Below, piece after piece: positions 1-9,188 of a stretch of DNA of 64,000 bases (its first letter is position 1; every line of letters begins with the position of its first letter). Location: contig DBBX01000028.1 in assembly GCA_002292815.1 (NCBI GenBank), positions 316,385 to 380,384 of the forward strand, given 5' to 3'. A model generated the notes under the pieces. It searched no databases and had not been told where the DNA came from. It was given only the letters and a program-made list of their open reading frames with translations. The position numbers and the translations under genes were made by a program. Source of the DNA: Thiotrichaceae bacterium UBA973 (GTDB lineage Bacteria > Pseudomonadota > Gammaproteobacteria > Eutrophobiales > Eutrophobiaceae).

Positions 1-1602
1 ACAACCAACCGAAATGGATTTGAATTTCGAACACCCTATTACTGGAACATCAGTCCTAATATGGATGCAACACTAACACCCCGTTTATTAACCGATAGTG
101 GTGTTATGGCAATGGGAGAATATCGTTTTCTACATAAAAGAGGTGATGGCAGAATCAATTTAGAATATTTACCAAGTGACAATGGTAGAAACGATGATGA
201 TAGAAATCTTTTTGGTTTAAAACTGAATCAATCATTCTTGTCAAAAGGTGATATATCTATCAATTATAATAGAGTATCAGATAAATTTTACTTTGAAGAC
301 TTTGGCAGTCAATTGAGTACTACTAGCACTCGTTATCTTCAACAAATGGGAGAAATTTCTTACAGAGGCAATAATTGGAATATTCTAACCCGAATTCAAA
401 ATTACCAAACCGTGGATAGAAGCATTGCAGCGACGTCCAAACCGTATAAACGTTTGCCACAGGTTGCGTTTAAATATGATCAACCTAAGGAAAACAATCA
501 ACTCAGACTGGGAATTGATAGTGAAATAGTCTATTTTGAGAGAGATGGGGACGATGCTTTATTAAATAATGTTAATGGGCTTCGCTTTGACATGAGCCCT
601 TATATTAGTTTCCCTATGTCTACCGCTGCAACATTCCTAGAACCTAAATTAAGCCTACGATATACACAATATGCCTTAGATGACAATTCATTGTTTGAAT
701 CTAGCCCAAATAGAGTTCTCCCAATACTTAGTCTGGATAGTGGTGTCTTCTTAGAACGAGAAACTACTGTTTTCAACACGGCTTACTTTCAAACCTTAGA
801 ACCCAGACTATATTACTTATACATTCCACACGATGGTCAAGAAGATTTACCAATATTTGATACAGGTCTTTATACCTTTTCATTCAATTCTTTATTTTAT
901 TCAGACAGATTTAATAATCCAGACCGAGTAGGTGATGCAAACCAAATAACATTAGCCGTTACATCAAAACTCATCAATCAAAATAGCGGAAAAAGTTTGG
1001 GCTCCCTCAGCTTTGGACAAATATTTTATTTTCGTGATAGAAAAGTAACTCTGCCAGGTTTAGCCGATAGAGACGATGATACCTCATCATTAATTGCAGC
1101 CTTTGACACAAATATTATTAATGACACACGTATCAGTGCTGATTTTCAATGGAATCCTTATGTCTCAAATAGTACAGAAAAGATAACATTTCAGGCGAGA
1201 TATAATCCTGCACCAAATAAAGTACTTAATTTTTCATATCGTGTCGTTCGTAGTAATGAAGTTAACCGTGTCAGAGGATTTGATAGCTTAGGTAATAGTG
1301 CTACTGATATTGACCAAACCGATATCTCATTCAATTGGCCTTTAATTAATAACTGGAGTGTTGTGGGTAGATGGAACTATGCAATCCCTGAGAGACGCTC
1401 ATTAGAGATTTTTGGTGGAGTCGAATACGAAAGCTGTTGCTGGGGCGTTAGGGCAGTGGCTCGCCGATTTTTATCTAACATAGATGGCGAATTCGATACC
1501 GGTGTATTCTTGCAAATGGAGCTAAAAGGACTGGCCGGGATAGGTAAAAAGACAGTAGAATTCTTAAAACAACAGATCCCTGGTTACCGCAGTGAATTTT
1601 AG
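1..1602 (+). CDS. lptD: LPS-assembly protein LptD, C-terminal part (5' truncated by window edge)
   Basis: Outer-membrane beta-barrel that inserts lipopolysaccharide into the outer leaflet, working with LptE. The frame is open from base 1, before the first ATG at 61, and reads through the family-typical stretch RNGFEFRTPYYWNISPN, so the gene starts outside the window. About 533 residues are visible. They alternate short polar and hydrophobic strands as in a barrel, and a Cys-Cys pair (YESCCWG) near the C-terminus matches the disulfide cysteines of LptD. It is followed by surA with an 11-base overlap, the classic gammaproteobacterial order; SurA is the chaperone needed for LptD folding. Family identity is firm. 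Confidence 0.95.
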   Translation, partial: TTNRNGFEFRTPYYWNISPNMDATLTPRLLTDSGVMAMGEYRFLHKRGDGRINLEYLPSDNGRNDDDRNLFGLKLNQSFLSKGDISINYNRVSDKFYFEDFGSQLSTTSTRYLQQMGEISYRGNNWNILTRIQNYQTVDRSIAATSKPYKRLPQVAFKYDQPKENNQLRLGIDSEIVYFERDGDDALLNNVNGLRFDMSPYISFPMSTAATFLEPKLSLRYTQYALDDNSLFESSPNRVLPILSLDSGVFLERETTVFNTAYFQTLEPRLYYLYIPHDGQEDLPIFDTGLYTFSFNSLFYSDRFNNPDRVGDANQITLAVTSKLINQNSGKSLGSLSFGQIFYFRDRKVTLPGLADRDDDTSSLIAAFDTNIINDTRISADFQWNPYVSNSTEKITFQARYNPAPNKVLNFSYRVVRSNEVNRVRGFDSLGNSATDIDQTDISFNWPLINNWSVVGRWNYAIPERRSLEIFGGVEYESCCWGVRAVARRFLSNIDGEFDTGVFLQMELKGLAGIGKKTVEFLKQQIPGYRSEF

Positions 1603-2902
1603 ATTTTCCCAGATTAAACTCCGACATTTTATGTTGGGGTTACTTACCCTATTTTTATTTCAGTCAAATACACATGCATATGTGCCACTTGACCGCATTG
1701 TTGCGATAGTCAATGACGATGTGATTATGCAAAGCGAACTGGAAACAAAGATACGTACTATACGCGCCCAGATGCAAGAACAGGGGTCACAATTACCCCC
1801 AGCATCTATTCTCGAACGTCAGGTATTAGACAATATTGTTCAAAACCGCATCCAATTACAGATAGCTGTAAAAACGGGTGTCAAGGTGGATGACGAAATG
1901 CTAAACCGGACTATCAGTAATATTGCCGCCGAAAATAAAGTGTCATTAAGTCAATTTCGCGAGATCCTTGAGAGTGATGGATATAACTATGAGCAGTTTC
2001 GAGAAGACATTCGTAATCAAATAACTCTGAGCCAATTACGCAAACGACAAGTTGAAAATCGTATTGTTGTCACCGAAAAAGAAATTGATAACTTTGTGAC
2101 AAATCAGGAATTCCAAGGAACTACCCAATCCGAAATTCAAATCTCTCATATATTATTTGCATTACCTTCAGCAGCTACAGCTGATGAAATTGCACAAGTT
2201 CAACAGGTTGCGAACCAAATTCGTGAAGACCTTTTGTCTGGTGCAGATTTTGCTAATACTGCAAAAAATAATTCTGATGGCGGTAATGCAGAAAACGGTG
2301 GCGATTTAGGCTGGCGCAAACTTGAAGATATACCTTCCTTATTCGCCGATTATATCCCTGATATGAAAAAAGGTGATATCAGTGATTTAATTCAAAGCCC
2401 CAGTGGCTTTCATATTATCAAGATATCTGATATCCGCAGTGATGATAAAAATATCGTTGCACAAACACATGCCAGGCACATATTAATAAAACCCGACGAT
2501 CTGATTACTAGCGTACAAGCGCGGGATAAAGCGGAACAATTAAAGCTTCGTATCGAAAGCGGTGATGATTTTGCTTTGTTGGCTAAAGGCAACTCTGATG
2601 ACCCAGGGAGTGCCATTAAGGGCGGTGATCTAGGTTGGACGACACCAGGTGCTTTAGTACCCGAATTTCAAAAAATGATGGATAGTATGGACCCGGGTCA
2701 AGTTAGCAAACCTTTTAAAACTCAATATGGCTGGCATATCCTTGAGGTATTAGAACGTCGAGAATACGATAACAGCGAAAGCTTAAAACGTGGCAAGGCT
2801 CGGTATGCTATTAGAAATCGAAAACTCGAAGAGGCTATGCAAAGCTGGACCCGTCAACTTCGAGACGAAGCCTATGTCGAATACCGTCTAGATGAAATAT
2901 GA
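1592..2902 (+). CDS. surA: Periplasmic peptidyl-prolyl isomerase / chaperone SurA
   Basis: Periplasmic chaperone for outer-membrane proteins such as LptD. A hydrophobic signal peptide (HFMLGLLTLFLFQSNTHA) is followed by the SurA N-terminal domain beginning VPLDRIVAIVNDDVI. Two parvulin-type rotamase domains follow, at about residues 180-280 (SEIQISHILFAL) and 292-390 (ARHILIK to GWHILEVLERR). The 436-residue length is normal. The start is uncertain: GTG at 1592 overlaps lptD, while an ATG at 1631 would give a shorter but still adequate signal peptide. The stop overlaps the pdxA start, so lptD-surA-pdxA-rsmA is probably one transcript. Confidence 0.95.
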   Translation: MNFRFSQIKLRHFMLGLLTLFLFQSNTHAYVPLDRIVAIVNDDVIMQSELETKIRTIRAQMQEQGSQLPPASILERQVLDNIVQNRIQLQIAVKTGVKVDDEMLNRTISNIAAENKVSLSQFREILESDGYNYEQFREDIRNQITLSQLRKRQVENRIVVTEKEIDNFVTNQEFQGTTQSEIQISHILFALPSAATADEIAQVQQVANQIREDLLSGADFANTAKNNSDGGNAENGGDLGWRKLEDIPSLFADYIPDMKKGDISDLIQSPSGFHIIKISDIRSDDKNIVAQTHARHILIKPDDLITSVQARDKAEQLKLRIESGDDFALLAKGNSDDPGSAIKGGDLGWTTPGALVPEFQKMMDSMDPGQVSKPFKTQYGWHILEVLERREYDNSESLKRGKARYAIRNRKLEEAMQSWTRQLRDEAYVEYRLDEI

Positions 2903-3938
2903 GAAAAGAAAACCGCGTATTTTAGTATCCAGCGGTGAGCCTGCTGGCATTGGTCCCGATTTAATCATACAGCTAGCCCAGATTGCTCATCACAATGACC
3001 TGACAATAATAGGCGACCCTGATTTACTTCTAGAACGTGCAAAAAGCTTATCGCTTCCTTTGGACATTACCACAGTATCAAAACTTGGTGATTTTCAATA
3101 TTCGTTTGAATCTAAATCATTAAAAGTCATCCCGGTTAAATTAAATGCGGCTTGTGTTCCAGGTGAACTGGATATTCGTAATGCAGGCTATGTTCTTGAA
3201 TTACTGGATATAGCATCACGTCAATGTCTATCAAGAAATTATGATGCCATTGTCACCGCGCCCATACAAAAATCTATTATTAATGATGCCGGGGTAAACT
3301 TTAGTGGTCACACCGAGTATTTTGCTGAGCGGTGTGGTACTCCATTACCTGTAATGTTACTTGCTTGCCCGGAATTACGTGTAGCACTGCTTACAACTCA
3401 TTTGGCCTTGCGTGATGTCCCTGATGCAATAACGTCAGAAAGAGTTGAAAAAACAGTTGGTATTGTCATCGATGAGATGCAGCAACGGTTTGGCATTAAA
3501 AAACCTAGAATTACTGTTTGCGGATTAAACCCTCATGCTGGCGAAGGCGGGCATCTTGGAACCGAAGAAATTACGATAATATCTCCCGTATTAAACGAAT
3601 ATATTAAACGTGGTCACGCAATCACAGGACCATTACCCGCTGACACTGCTTTTAGGCCTGATATACGAAATAACACAGACGTGTTTATTTGTATGTATCA
3701 TGATCAAGGGCTACCAGTACTGAAAACACTTGGATTTGGAGAGGCTGTCAATATCACGCTAGGTCTGCCCATTATCAGAACATCAGTGGATCATGGCACG
3801 GCACTCGAACTTGCCGGGACAGGTAGAGCTAAATATGACAGTTTATTAGCAGCGATAAATATGGCAAATGAATTAGCAACATATCAGTTAAACTTAGCAG
3901 CCTTAGACAATACATCTGAAACTGCAGATGCACTCTGA
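2892..3938 (+). CDS. pdxA: 4-hydroxythreonine-4-phosphate dehydrogenase PdxA
   Basis: NAD-dependent oxidation of 4-phosphohydroxy-L-threonine in the DXP-dependent pyridoxal phosphate pathway, in the cytoplasm. Diagnostic stretches are SSGEPAGIGPDL at the N-terminus, VTAPIQKSIINDAG, SGHTEYFAERCG, GLNPHAGEGGHLG and MYHDQGLPVLKT; the His residues in these are the metal-binding positions of the family. The 348-residue length is slightly longer than usual (about 330) through a short C-terminal tail. It overlaps surA by 11 bases and rsmA by 11 bases, which implies translational coupling. Confidence 0.95.
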   Translation: MKYEKRKPRILVSSGEPAGIGPDLIIQLAQIAHHNDLTIIGDPDLLLERAKSLSLPLDITTVSKLGDFQYSFESKSLKVIPVKLNAACVPGELDIRNAGYVLELLDIASRQCLSRNYDAIVTAPIQKSIINDAGVNFSGHTEYFAERCGTPLPVMLLACPELRVALLTTHLALRDVPDAITSERVEKTVGIVIDEMQQRFGIKKPRITVCGLNPHAGEGGHLGTEEITIISPVLNEYIKRGHAITGPLPADTAFRPDIRNNTDVFICMYHDQGLPVLKTLGFGEAVNITLGLPIIRTSVDHGTALELAGTGRAKYDSLLAAINMANELATYQLNLAALDNTSETADAL

Positions 3939-4728
3939 TAATCATCGTGCTCGAAAACGTTTCGGTCAAAACTTCTTACATGACCAGACTATAATTCAGC
4001 GTATCGTTGACACTATCAACCCTCAAGAGCATGACCATATTATCGAAATTGGTCCTGGGAAAGGCGCGCTAACATCACCTTTACTTAAGCGTTTAGAAAA
4101 ACTTAATGTTATAGAAATAGATAAAGACCTCGCTGCTGCACTAAGGACTAACTTCGCGGATGAAAAGCGTTTATCGATCCATGAAACAGATGCGTTAAAT
4201 CTGGATTTCAATTCATTTGAGCATACCGACTTACGCATTGTAGGAAACCTACCCTATAACATCAGCACACCTATTTTATTTCATCTCTTAAGATACCGAG
4301 AACGCATCAAAGACATGACGTTCATGTTGCAAAAAGAGCTTGTCGATCGAATATGTGCGAATAGTGGAAACAAACAATATGGGCGCTTATCAATAATGGT
4401 GCAATATTATTGCGATGTTGAGTCGCTTTTTATAGTTAAACCGGAGGCATTCACACCCAGTCCAAAAGTTGACTCCGCAATTGTAAAATTAACCCCTCAT
4501 CCACACCCGAGATATGAGTTGTCAGATCATGAGAGTCTAAAAATCATAGTCAGAGAATCTTTTTCACAACGACGTAAGACGATACGAAATGCACTAAAAA
4601 AATACTTGGATGAAACAACCATTAGAAATGCCGGTATAGCGCCAGAAATTCGTGCTGAAAATCTAGAGGTTTCCGACTTTGTAACACTCGCTAATTGTTA
4701 CCATCATATGAAAATCAACACTTTATAA
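3928..4728 (+). CDS. rsmA: 16S rRNA (adenine1518/1519-N6)-dimethyltransferase RsmA (KsgA)
   Basis: S-adenosylmethionine-dependent dimethylation of the two adjacent adenines in the 3'-terminal hairpin of 16S rRNA, late in 30S assembly. Visible motifs are RKRFGQNFLHD (N-terminal), the SAM loop EIGPGKGALT, and the catalytic motif NLPYNIST. The length, 266 residues, is typical. It is the last gene of the lptD-surA-pdxA-rsmA cluster. In many gammaproteobacteria apaG and apaH follow directly; here they lie about 23 kb away at 27.6-28.8 kb, so the cluster has been broken. Confidence 0.96.
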   Translation: MHSDNHRARKRFGQNFLHDQTIIQRIVDTINPQEHDHIIEIGPGKGALTSPLLKRLEKLNVIEIDKDLAAALRTNFADEKRLSIHETDALNLDFNSFEHTDLRIVGNLPYNISTPILFHLLRYRERIKDMTFMLQKELVDRICANSGNKQYGRLSIMVQYYCDVESLFIVKPEAFTPSPKVDSAIVKLTPHPHPRYELSDHESLKIIVRESFSQRRKTIRNALKKYLDETTIRNAGIAPEIRAENLEVSDFVTLANCYHHMKINTL

Positions 4729-5044
4729 ACTGTGGATAACTCTGTGTGCATTTTCTAGTCAAATTATCGACACCAGCCACTTATCATTTTATTAAAATCA
4801 TGCTGAATACAGTGGCAGTCTATAAATATCTATAATATTCAGTTACTTGTGATATTTCTATTGGCTCTCAGGCGCATTCAACTTATTTCTCATTCAAACC
4901 AAATCACAGGATCAGCAACTGTGTATAAATTTTAATTTTAGTTCCTTCAGCAACAAGAACTTACAACAGATTCCATCCAAGTAAGTATTCACAAACCTGC
5001 TCTGCTTTTTCATCTCTATAGTTTATACTCTGCCGTTCTTATCG
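4729..5044. other. Intergenic region without recognisable gene
   Basis: An AT-rich gap of 316 bases between rsmA and the TRAP transporter genes. No terminator hairpin with a T-run, no RNA gene and no convincing open reading frame were seen. It probably contains the promoter of the downstream transporter pair, but no clear -35/-10 pair could be assigned. Confidence 0.4.
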
Positions 5045-5587
5045 ATGCTAACAACAATAAAAACATTGAAGTCTATCTTAATCTCATTCAGCTCAAAAAT
5101 TGATGCATTCACCGAATATTCCGGAAAATGCACTGCATGGCTGATAATCACCCTAGTGTTACTAGTTGGCTATGACGTATCAATGCGTTATTTATTCCGA
5201 AGCGGATCGATTGGGATACAAGAACTGGAATGGCATCTATTTTCAATCATTTTTCTAATAGGTGCAGCTTATACACTGAAACATGATGAGCATGTTCGTC
5301 TCGACATCTTATACAGAAGTAAATTTTTGACTGATAAACACCGTGCCTGGATTGATGTATTTGGCGCTTTGTTTATTCTCATGCCTTTTTGTTTGTTAAT
5401 TATTATTAGTGCCTGGCCTTTTGTTTCCCAGGCTTATATTCATCACGAGGCTTCACCCGATCCAGGCGGATTGTCCGCACGTTGGTTAATCAAATCAATG
5501 ATCCCGGCAGGCTTTTGTCTGGTATTAATTCAGGGTATTGCTGAAATTATAAAAAAACTAAATATCGCACTGGGAAAAGACCAATGA
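5045..5587 (+). CDS. TRAP transporter small permease (DctQ family)
   Basis: Small membrane subunit of a tripartite ATP-independent periplasmic transporter for organic acids or similar solutes. About 180 residues with four predicted membrane helices: TAWLIITLVLLVGYDV, WHLFSIIFLIGAAYTL, FGALFILMPFCLLIIISAW and the last near IPAGFCLVLIQGIAEI. The motif YTLKHDEHVRLDILY is typical of DctQ. The start is uncertain because no good ribosome binding site precedes ATG 5045. It overlaps the large subunit by four bases. No DctP-type binding protein is adjacent, so the substrate cannot be guessed. Confidence 0.9.
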   Translation: MLTTIKTLKSILISFSSKIDAFTEYSGKCTAWLIITLVLLVGYDVSMRYLFRSGSIGIQELEWHLFSIIFLIGAAYTLKHDEHVRLDILYRSKFLTDKHRAWIDVFGALFILMPFCLLIIISAWPFVSQAYIHHEASPDPGGLSARWLIKSMIPAGFCLVLIQGIAEIIKKLNIALGKDQ

Positions 5588-6897
5588 CATTGTGGGTTTT
5601 AATGATGTTTGTTGCCCTGATGGTCTTATTGTTAATGGGCTACCCAGTTGCCTTTACCTTGGGCGCTGTTGCCCTAGCCTTTGGCAGTATCTTTCTTGGT
5701 TTTGATTTTTTTAATTTATTACCCCTGCGTATTTGGGGAATCATGACTAACTTTACCTTGATTGCTGTGCCGTTGTTTGTCTTCATGGGTGTTGTTCTCG
5801 ATCGCTCCGGTCTGGCTGAAGACCTGTTAGAAACAATGGGGAAGCTTTGTGGCAAATTAAACGGTGGTCTGGCACTCTCAATCGTCATTGTAGGCGCGAT
5901 GCTGGCAGCGACAACAGGCGTTGTAGGCGCAACGGTGGTAACCATGGGGATTATCGCCCTACCAACAATGCTCAAACATAATTATTCAGCACCACTGGCA
6001 GCCGGGACCATCGCAGCATCAGGAACACTCGGCCAAATAATTCCCCCAAGTATCATTTTGATACTTTTGGGTGATGTTATGGGTGTGCCTGTTGGTCGCT
6101 TGTTTATGGGCGCGGTGATACCTGGCTTTATGCTGGTAAGCTTATTTATAATCTATATCCTCATATATTCTTGGTACAAACCTGCCGCTGCCCCTGCGCT
6201 TAGCACCACTGCAGATGATCTGAGTTATCTGAATATACTGACTACGTTATTCCCTCCTCTTATCCTTATTTTGGCCGTATTAGGATCAATCTTTTTTGGT
6301 ATTGCCTCACCCACTGAATCGGCTGCCGTTGGTGCCATAGGTGCGCTGTTACTCGCGGCCATGCATAAAAGATTGACCCTGAAAAATCTGATCGATTCAA
6401 TGCAACAAACCACAAAGCTAACCAGCATGGTCTTTATGATATTGATCGGCGCTACAGCTTTTGGACTGGTTTTCAGGGGGATGGGGGGAGATAGCCTGGT
6501 ATTGGAGATTATGTCTAATTTGCCTGGGGGTATGTGGGGGTTCTTATTTATCAGTATGCTGTTAATTTTTGTGCTTGGATTTTTTCTCGATTTCCTACAG
6601 ATTTGTTTTATTGTGATCCCCATCCTTGCTCCCATTGCAAATCAATTTGATATTGACCTACTCTGGTTTGCTGTATTAATTGCTATCAACTTACAGACTT
6701 CGTTTCTTACTCCGCCTTTTGGTTTTTCATTATTTTACTTAAAGGCCGTTGCACCTCCAGAGGTTCGCATACAAGATATTTACTCCGGCATAATTCCATT
6801 TGTACTGCTACAGGTCGTCACAATAATTATAATAATATTAGTGCCTGGCCTGGTAACCTGGTTGCCAGACCTAATGGATAACATACATGGCCTTTAG
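5584..6897 (+). CDS. TRAP transporter large permease (DctM family)
   Basis: Large membrane subunit of the TRAP transporter, expected to form the sodium-coupled translocation path. It has 437 residues and about 12 hydrophobic helices. Family motifs include GYPVAFTLG, LIAVPLFVFMGVVLDRSGLAEDLL, the helix pair GTIAASGTLGQIIPPSIILILLGD, and PTESAAVGAIGALLLA. The start overlaps the DctQ stop (ATGA), so the two are co-translated. The gene after it is aroE on the opposite strand. The missing periplasmic binding protein is probably encoded elsewhere in the genome. Confidence 0.94.
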   Translation: MTLWVLMMFVALMVLLLMGYPVAFTLGAVALAFGSIFLGFDFFNLLPLRIWGIMTNFTLIAVPLFVFMGVVLDRSGLAEDLLETMGKLCGKLNGGLALSIVIVGAMLAATTGVVGATVVTMGIIALPTMLKHNYSAPLAAGTIAASGTLGQIIPPSIILILLGDVMGVPVGRLFMGAVIPGFMLVSLFIIYILIYSWYKPAAAPALSTTADDLSYLNILTTLFPPLILILAVLGSIFFGIASPTESAAVGAIGALLLAAMHKRLTLKNLIDSMQQTTKLTSMVFMILIGATAFGLVFRGMGGDSLVLEIMSNLPGGMWGFLFISMLLIFVLGFFLDFLQICFIVIPILAPIANQFDIDLLWFAVLIAINLQTSFLTPPFGFSLFYLKAVAPPEVRIQDIYSGIIPFVLLQVVTIIIIILVPGLVTWLPDLMDNIHGL

Positions 6898-6929
6898 ATA
6901 TAAACCCCAAGATTAATTCTGAATAAATT

Positions 6930-7772
6930 TTATTTTCTAAGCGTATTGATCACTGAAAGAGTCTCAGGCTTGACACCATGCCAGATTAAGAACGATTCAG
7001 CGGCTTGCTCAACCAACATGCCCAGGCCATCCATGACCTTTGCCGCACCTAACTGAGTGGCCCAATGCATGAATACCGTGCCGATATCTGAATACATTAA
7101 ATCATAACAACAGCTGCTGTTATTAATCACCGATTCCGGAATCGCCGGGAGTTCTCCTTTTAAACTTAGTGACGTCCCATTAATTATCAAATCAAATGAA
7201 TGCTGTGGTAAACCGGAATATGAACAAGCGGTAATATTGCCTAACTCTGAAAACTTATCGGCTAATTCCTCGGCTCGAGAAACGGTACGATTCGCAATAA
7301 AAATTTGAGCAGCTTGTTGTTCGCACAGGGGCTCAAGAATTGATCTTACTGAGCCTCCCGCACCTAAAATTAGTACCGCTTTATCCTTGATATTAATCTG
7401 ATGATTAATTCTCAAGTCATTAACAAAGCCGCTGCCATCGGTGGTATCACCATGACTATTTAACTGCCCATCAAAACCAATTGTATTGACCGAACCACAT
7501 AGCTTGGCGCGTTGCGTTAATGATGTGCAAAAGGAACAAGCCTCTTCTTTAAAAGGCACGGTTATGTTTAAGCCAAGGCCACCTTGAGAGGCAAACAAGT
7601 TTACATACTCATCAAATTTATCTGTGGGGACTTCTATCGATTGATAATGAAGATCAATGCCCGTTTGTTTGGCAAAAAGAGAATGGATCTGGGGCGATTT
7701 ACTGTGTTTTACCGGATGACCAAATACAGCGTAATTTGCTACAGAACCATCCAGCCTGAAATCATCTGTCAC
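6930..7772 (-). CDS. aroE: Shikimate dehydrogenase (NADP+)
   Basis: Reduces 3-dehydroshikimate to shikimate in the chorismate pathway. The N-terminal substrate-binding part has AVFGHPVKHSKSPQIHS and NITVPFKEEA, whose Lys is the catalytic residue of the family. The C-terminal Rossmann part has VLILGAGGSVRSI and FIANRTVSRAEEL. The C-terminal GMLVEQAAESFLIW is also typical. It has 280 residues, as expected. It is convergent with the TRAP large permease (32 bases between) and appears to be a single-gene unit; the gene upstream of it on the same strand is the rhodanese fusion. Confidence 0.95.
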   Translation of the reverse strand: MTDDFRLDGSVANYAVFGHPVKHSKSPQIHSLFAKQTGIDLHYQSIEVPTDKFDEYVNLFASQGGLGLNITVPFKEEACSFCTSLTQRAKLCGSVNTIGFDGQLNSHGDTTDGSGFVNDLRINHQINIKDKAVLILGAGGSVRSILEPLCEQQAAQIFIANRTVSRAEELADKFSELGNITACSYSGLPQHSFDLIINGTSLSLKGELPAIPESVINNSSCCYDLMYSDIGTVFMHWATQLGAAKVMDGLGMLVEQAAESFLIWHGVKPETLSVINTLRK

Positions 7773-7812
7773 AATAATTATTAAACAATATCATTGATTC
7801 TATAAAAAAGTA

Positions 7813-8871
7813 TTAGCCACTTGACCGTTCGACCAAGCCACCCTTAAGACAATGGACCGTTAACCCACGTTCACTTAGCAAATAAGCACAAGCTGAACTT
7901 TGGCGACCACTATTACAATAAAGAATATATTGTTTAGCTGGATCAAGTGTTTGTGCCTTTAATCGCAGCATAAATAGTGGGATGTTAAGACTTCCTTCAA
8001 TATTCGCGTTCTTATACTCGCTCTCTAGCCTGACATCTACCCAAACTGCGCCTTTATCCTTAACCAGCGCGTCCGCTTCTTCATTGGTCACCCAACTTAA
8101 CATGGGTTCTTTTAACAGCTCATTGAAGTCTTCTTTAGACAAACGCATTAACGAACCATCAGTTGTCATGATGATGTTAGCATTTCTTTTTGCTTCTGAG
8201 AGTAATGCTTCTTCACCAAATGCATCACCATCACCTAATGTAGCCAAGGTCAATTCTGAGCCCGTTTTCGAATTACGTGTAACCTTACATTTGCCGTGCT
8301 TAACGATGTAATAATAATCGCCTTCTTCACCCTGTTTAATAACAGCATCACCCGCTTTCATAGGTACTTCCTGAACGCGCATGAATAAGGCTTGTATATT
8401 CGCAGGTGGAATCTGAAGGAAGGCCTTAGACTGCAAAATGCGTGTCATCCAGTCACTATCTTCATCTTCCTCGGTATCGTCTTCATCAACCTGAATTTCA
8501 TCGACTTCAATGCCAGATAATTGATCCCAAGTAAGCAAAATATCGAGTAAATCACTATCAATACGTATTATTTTTGAATCTACCTTGGCCGTCGCTGTAT
8601 GTTTTCTGGGTTGTTGATTAACAAGTGGATGTTTAGCGATATCTGAACCGGCTAAAACAGTCTTGGTTTCGCCTGCTGTTGATGAAATGTCAGCCTGACC
8701 GTCAAGCAAATAAACAGACTTTCTGTCATTGTCGCCTTCTTTAAATATAGCTTTTCCTGCAGGGACATCTTCTACAAATGTCTTGCCTGCCAACTCTTGA
8801 AAATTTTCAGCGTTTAGTGCACTTGGTGGTACAAATGATTTTAATATACTTTTATCAACGAGATCAGGCAT
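7813..8871 (-). CDS. Double cyclic-nucleotide-binding domain protein with C-terminal rhodanese domain
   Basis: Three domains are visible in 352 residues. The first is a degenerate cyclic-nucleotide-binding fold (about 20-115, AIFKEGDNDRKSVYLLDGQADI). An acidic linker follows (DEIQVDEDDTEEDEDSD). The second is a better-conserved cNMP fold (about 145-260, VIKQGEEGDYYYIVKHGKCKV and GDAFGEEALLSEAKRNANI). The last is a rhodanese domain (about 265-350, VWVDVRLESEYKNANIEGSLNIPL) with the active loop CNSGRQSS. The Arg that contacts cyclic phosphate is not clear in the first fold. It has no signal peptide, so it is cytoplasmic. The role is unknown; it is possibly a sensor coupled to sulfur transfer. 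Confidence 0.85.
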   Translation of the reverse strand: MPDLVDKSILKSFVPPSALNAENFQELAGKTFVEDVPAGKAIFKEGDNDRKSVYLLDGQADISSTAGETKTVLAGSDIAKHPLVNQQPRKHTATAKVDSKIIRIDSDLLDILLTWDQLSGIEVDEIQVDEDDTEEDEDSDWMTRILQSKAFLQIPPANIQALFMRVQEVPMKAGDAVIKQGEEGDYYYIVKHGKCKVTRNSKTGSELTLATLGDGDAFGEEALLSEAKRNANIIMTTDGSLMRLSKEDFNELLKEPMLSWVTNEEADALVKDKGAVWVDVRLESEYKNANIEGSLNIPLFMLRLKAQTLDPAKQYILYCNSGRQSSACAYLLSERGLTVHCLKGGLVERSSG

Positions 8872-9188
8872 TTAGGTGTTTTCCTTACACAAATTCTTGT
8901 AATCAGCTAACTAGAATACCAATTGTAAGCGTTGAGTAGAAATAATTAAATACACAAATTCAACTTGTATAGTTTAGTGCTGAATTTATATAGAAAAGAA
9001 GACACACTTCAAACCAAATATCATGGTGAATTTAAAAGAAAAATGAAAGCTAAACTAAATTAATGACTATGCATTACAGGGTGCTTTTATAAAGTTATTA
9101 CTACTGTTTGTTGAAAAGATATCAGCACACTACGTGTGATTGCCTCAAAACGAGACAATCACACGAGAAATATTGCCGACTAGATTAA
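8872..9188. other. Intergenic region with one inverted repeat
   Basis: A gap of 317 bases between amt (ends 9189) and the start of the rhodanese fusion gene (8871). The only structure seen is the inverted repeat at 9133-9165. The promoter of the rhodanese fusion gene must lie at its high-coordinate side or upstream, but no clear sigma-70 pair was recognised. Confidence 0.4.
9133..9165 (-). terminator. Inverted repeat after amt, possible terminator
   Basis: The arms cgtgtgattg and caatcacacg are perfectly complementary over 10 bases. An inner ctc/gag extends the stem beyond one mismatch. It lies 24 bases past the stop of the first amt gene. There is no T-run on the minus strand, so it may be a factor-dependent terminator or an mRNA end-protecting stem. 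Confidence 0.45.

Noticed and set aside
5640..5975. 111-codon frame on the minus strand within the TRAP large permease
   Set aside because: Antisense shadow of a well-supported membrane protein gene with no independent signals.
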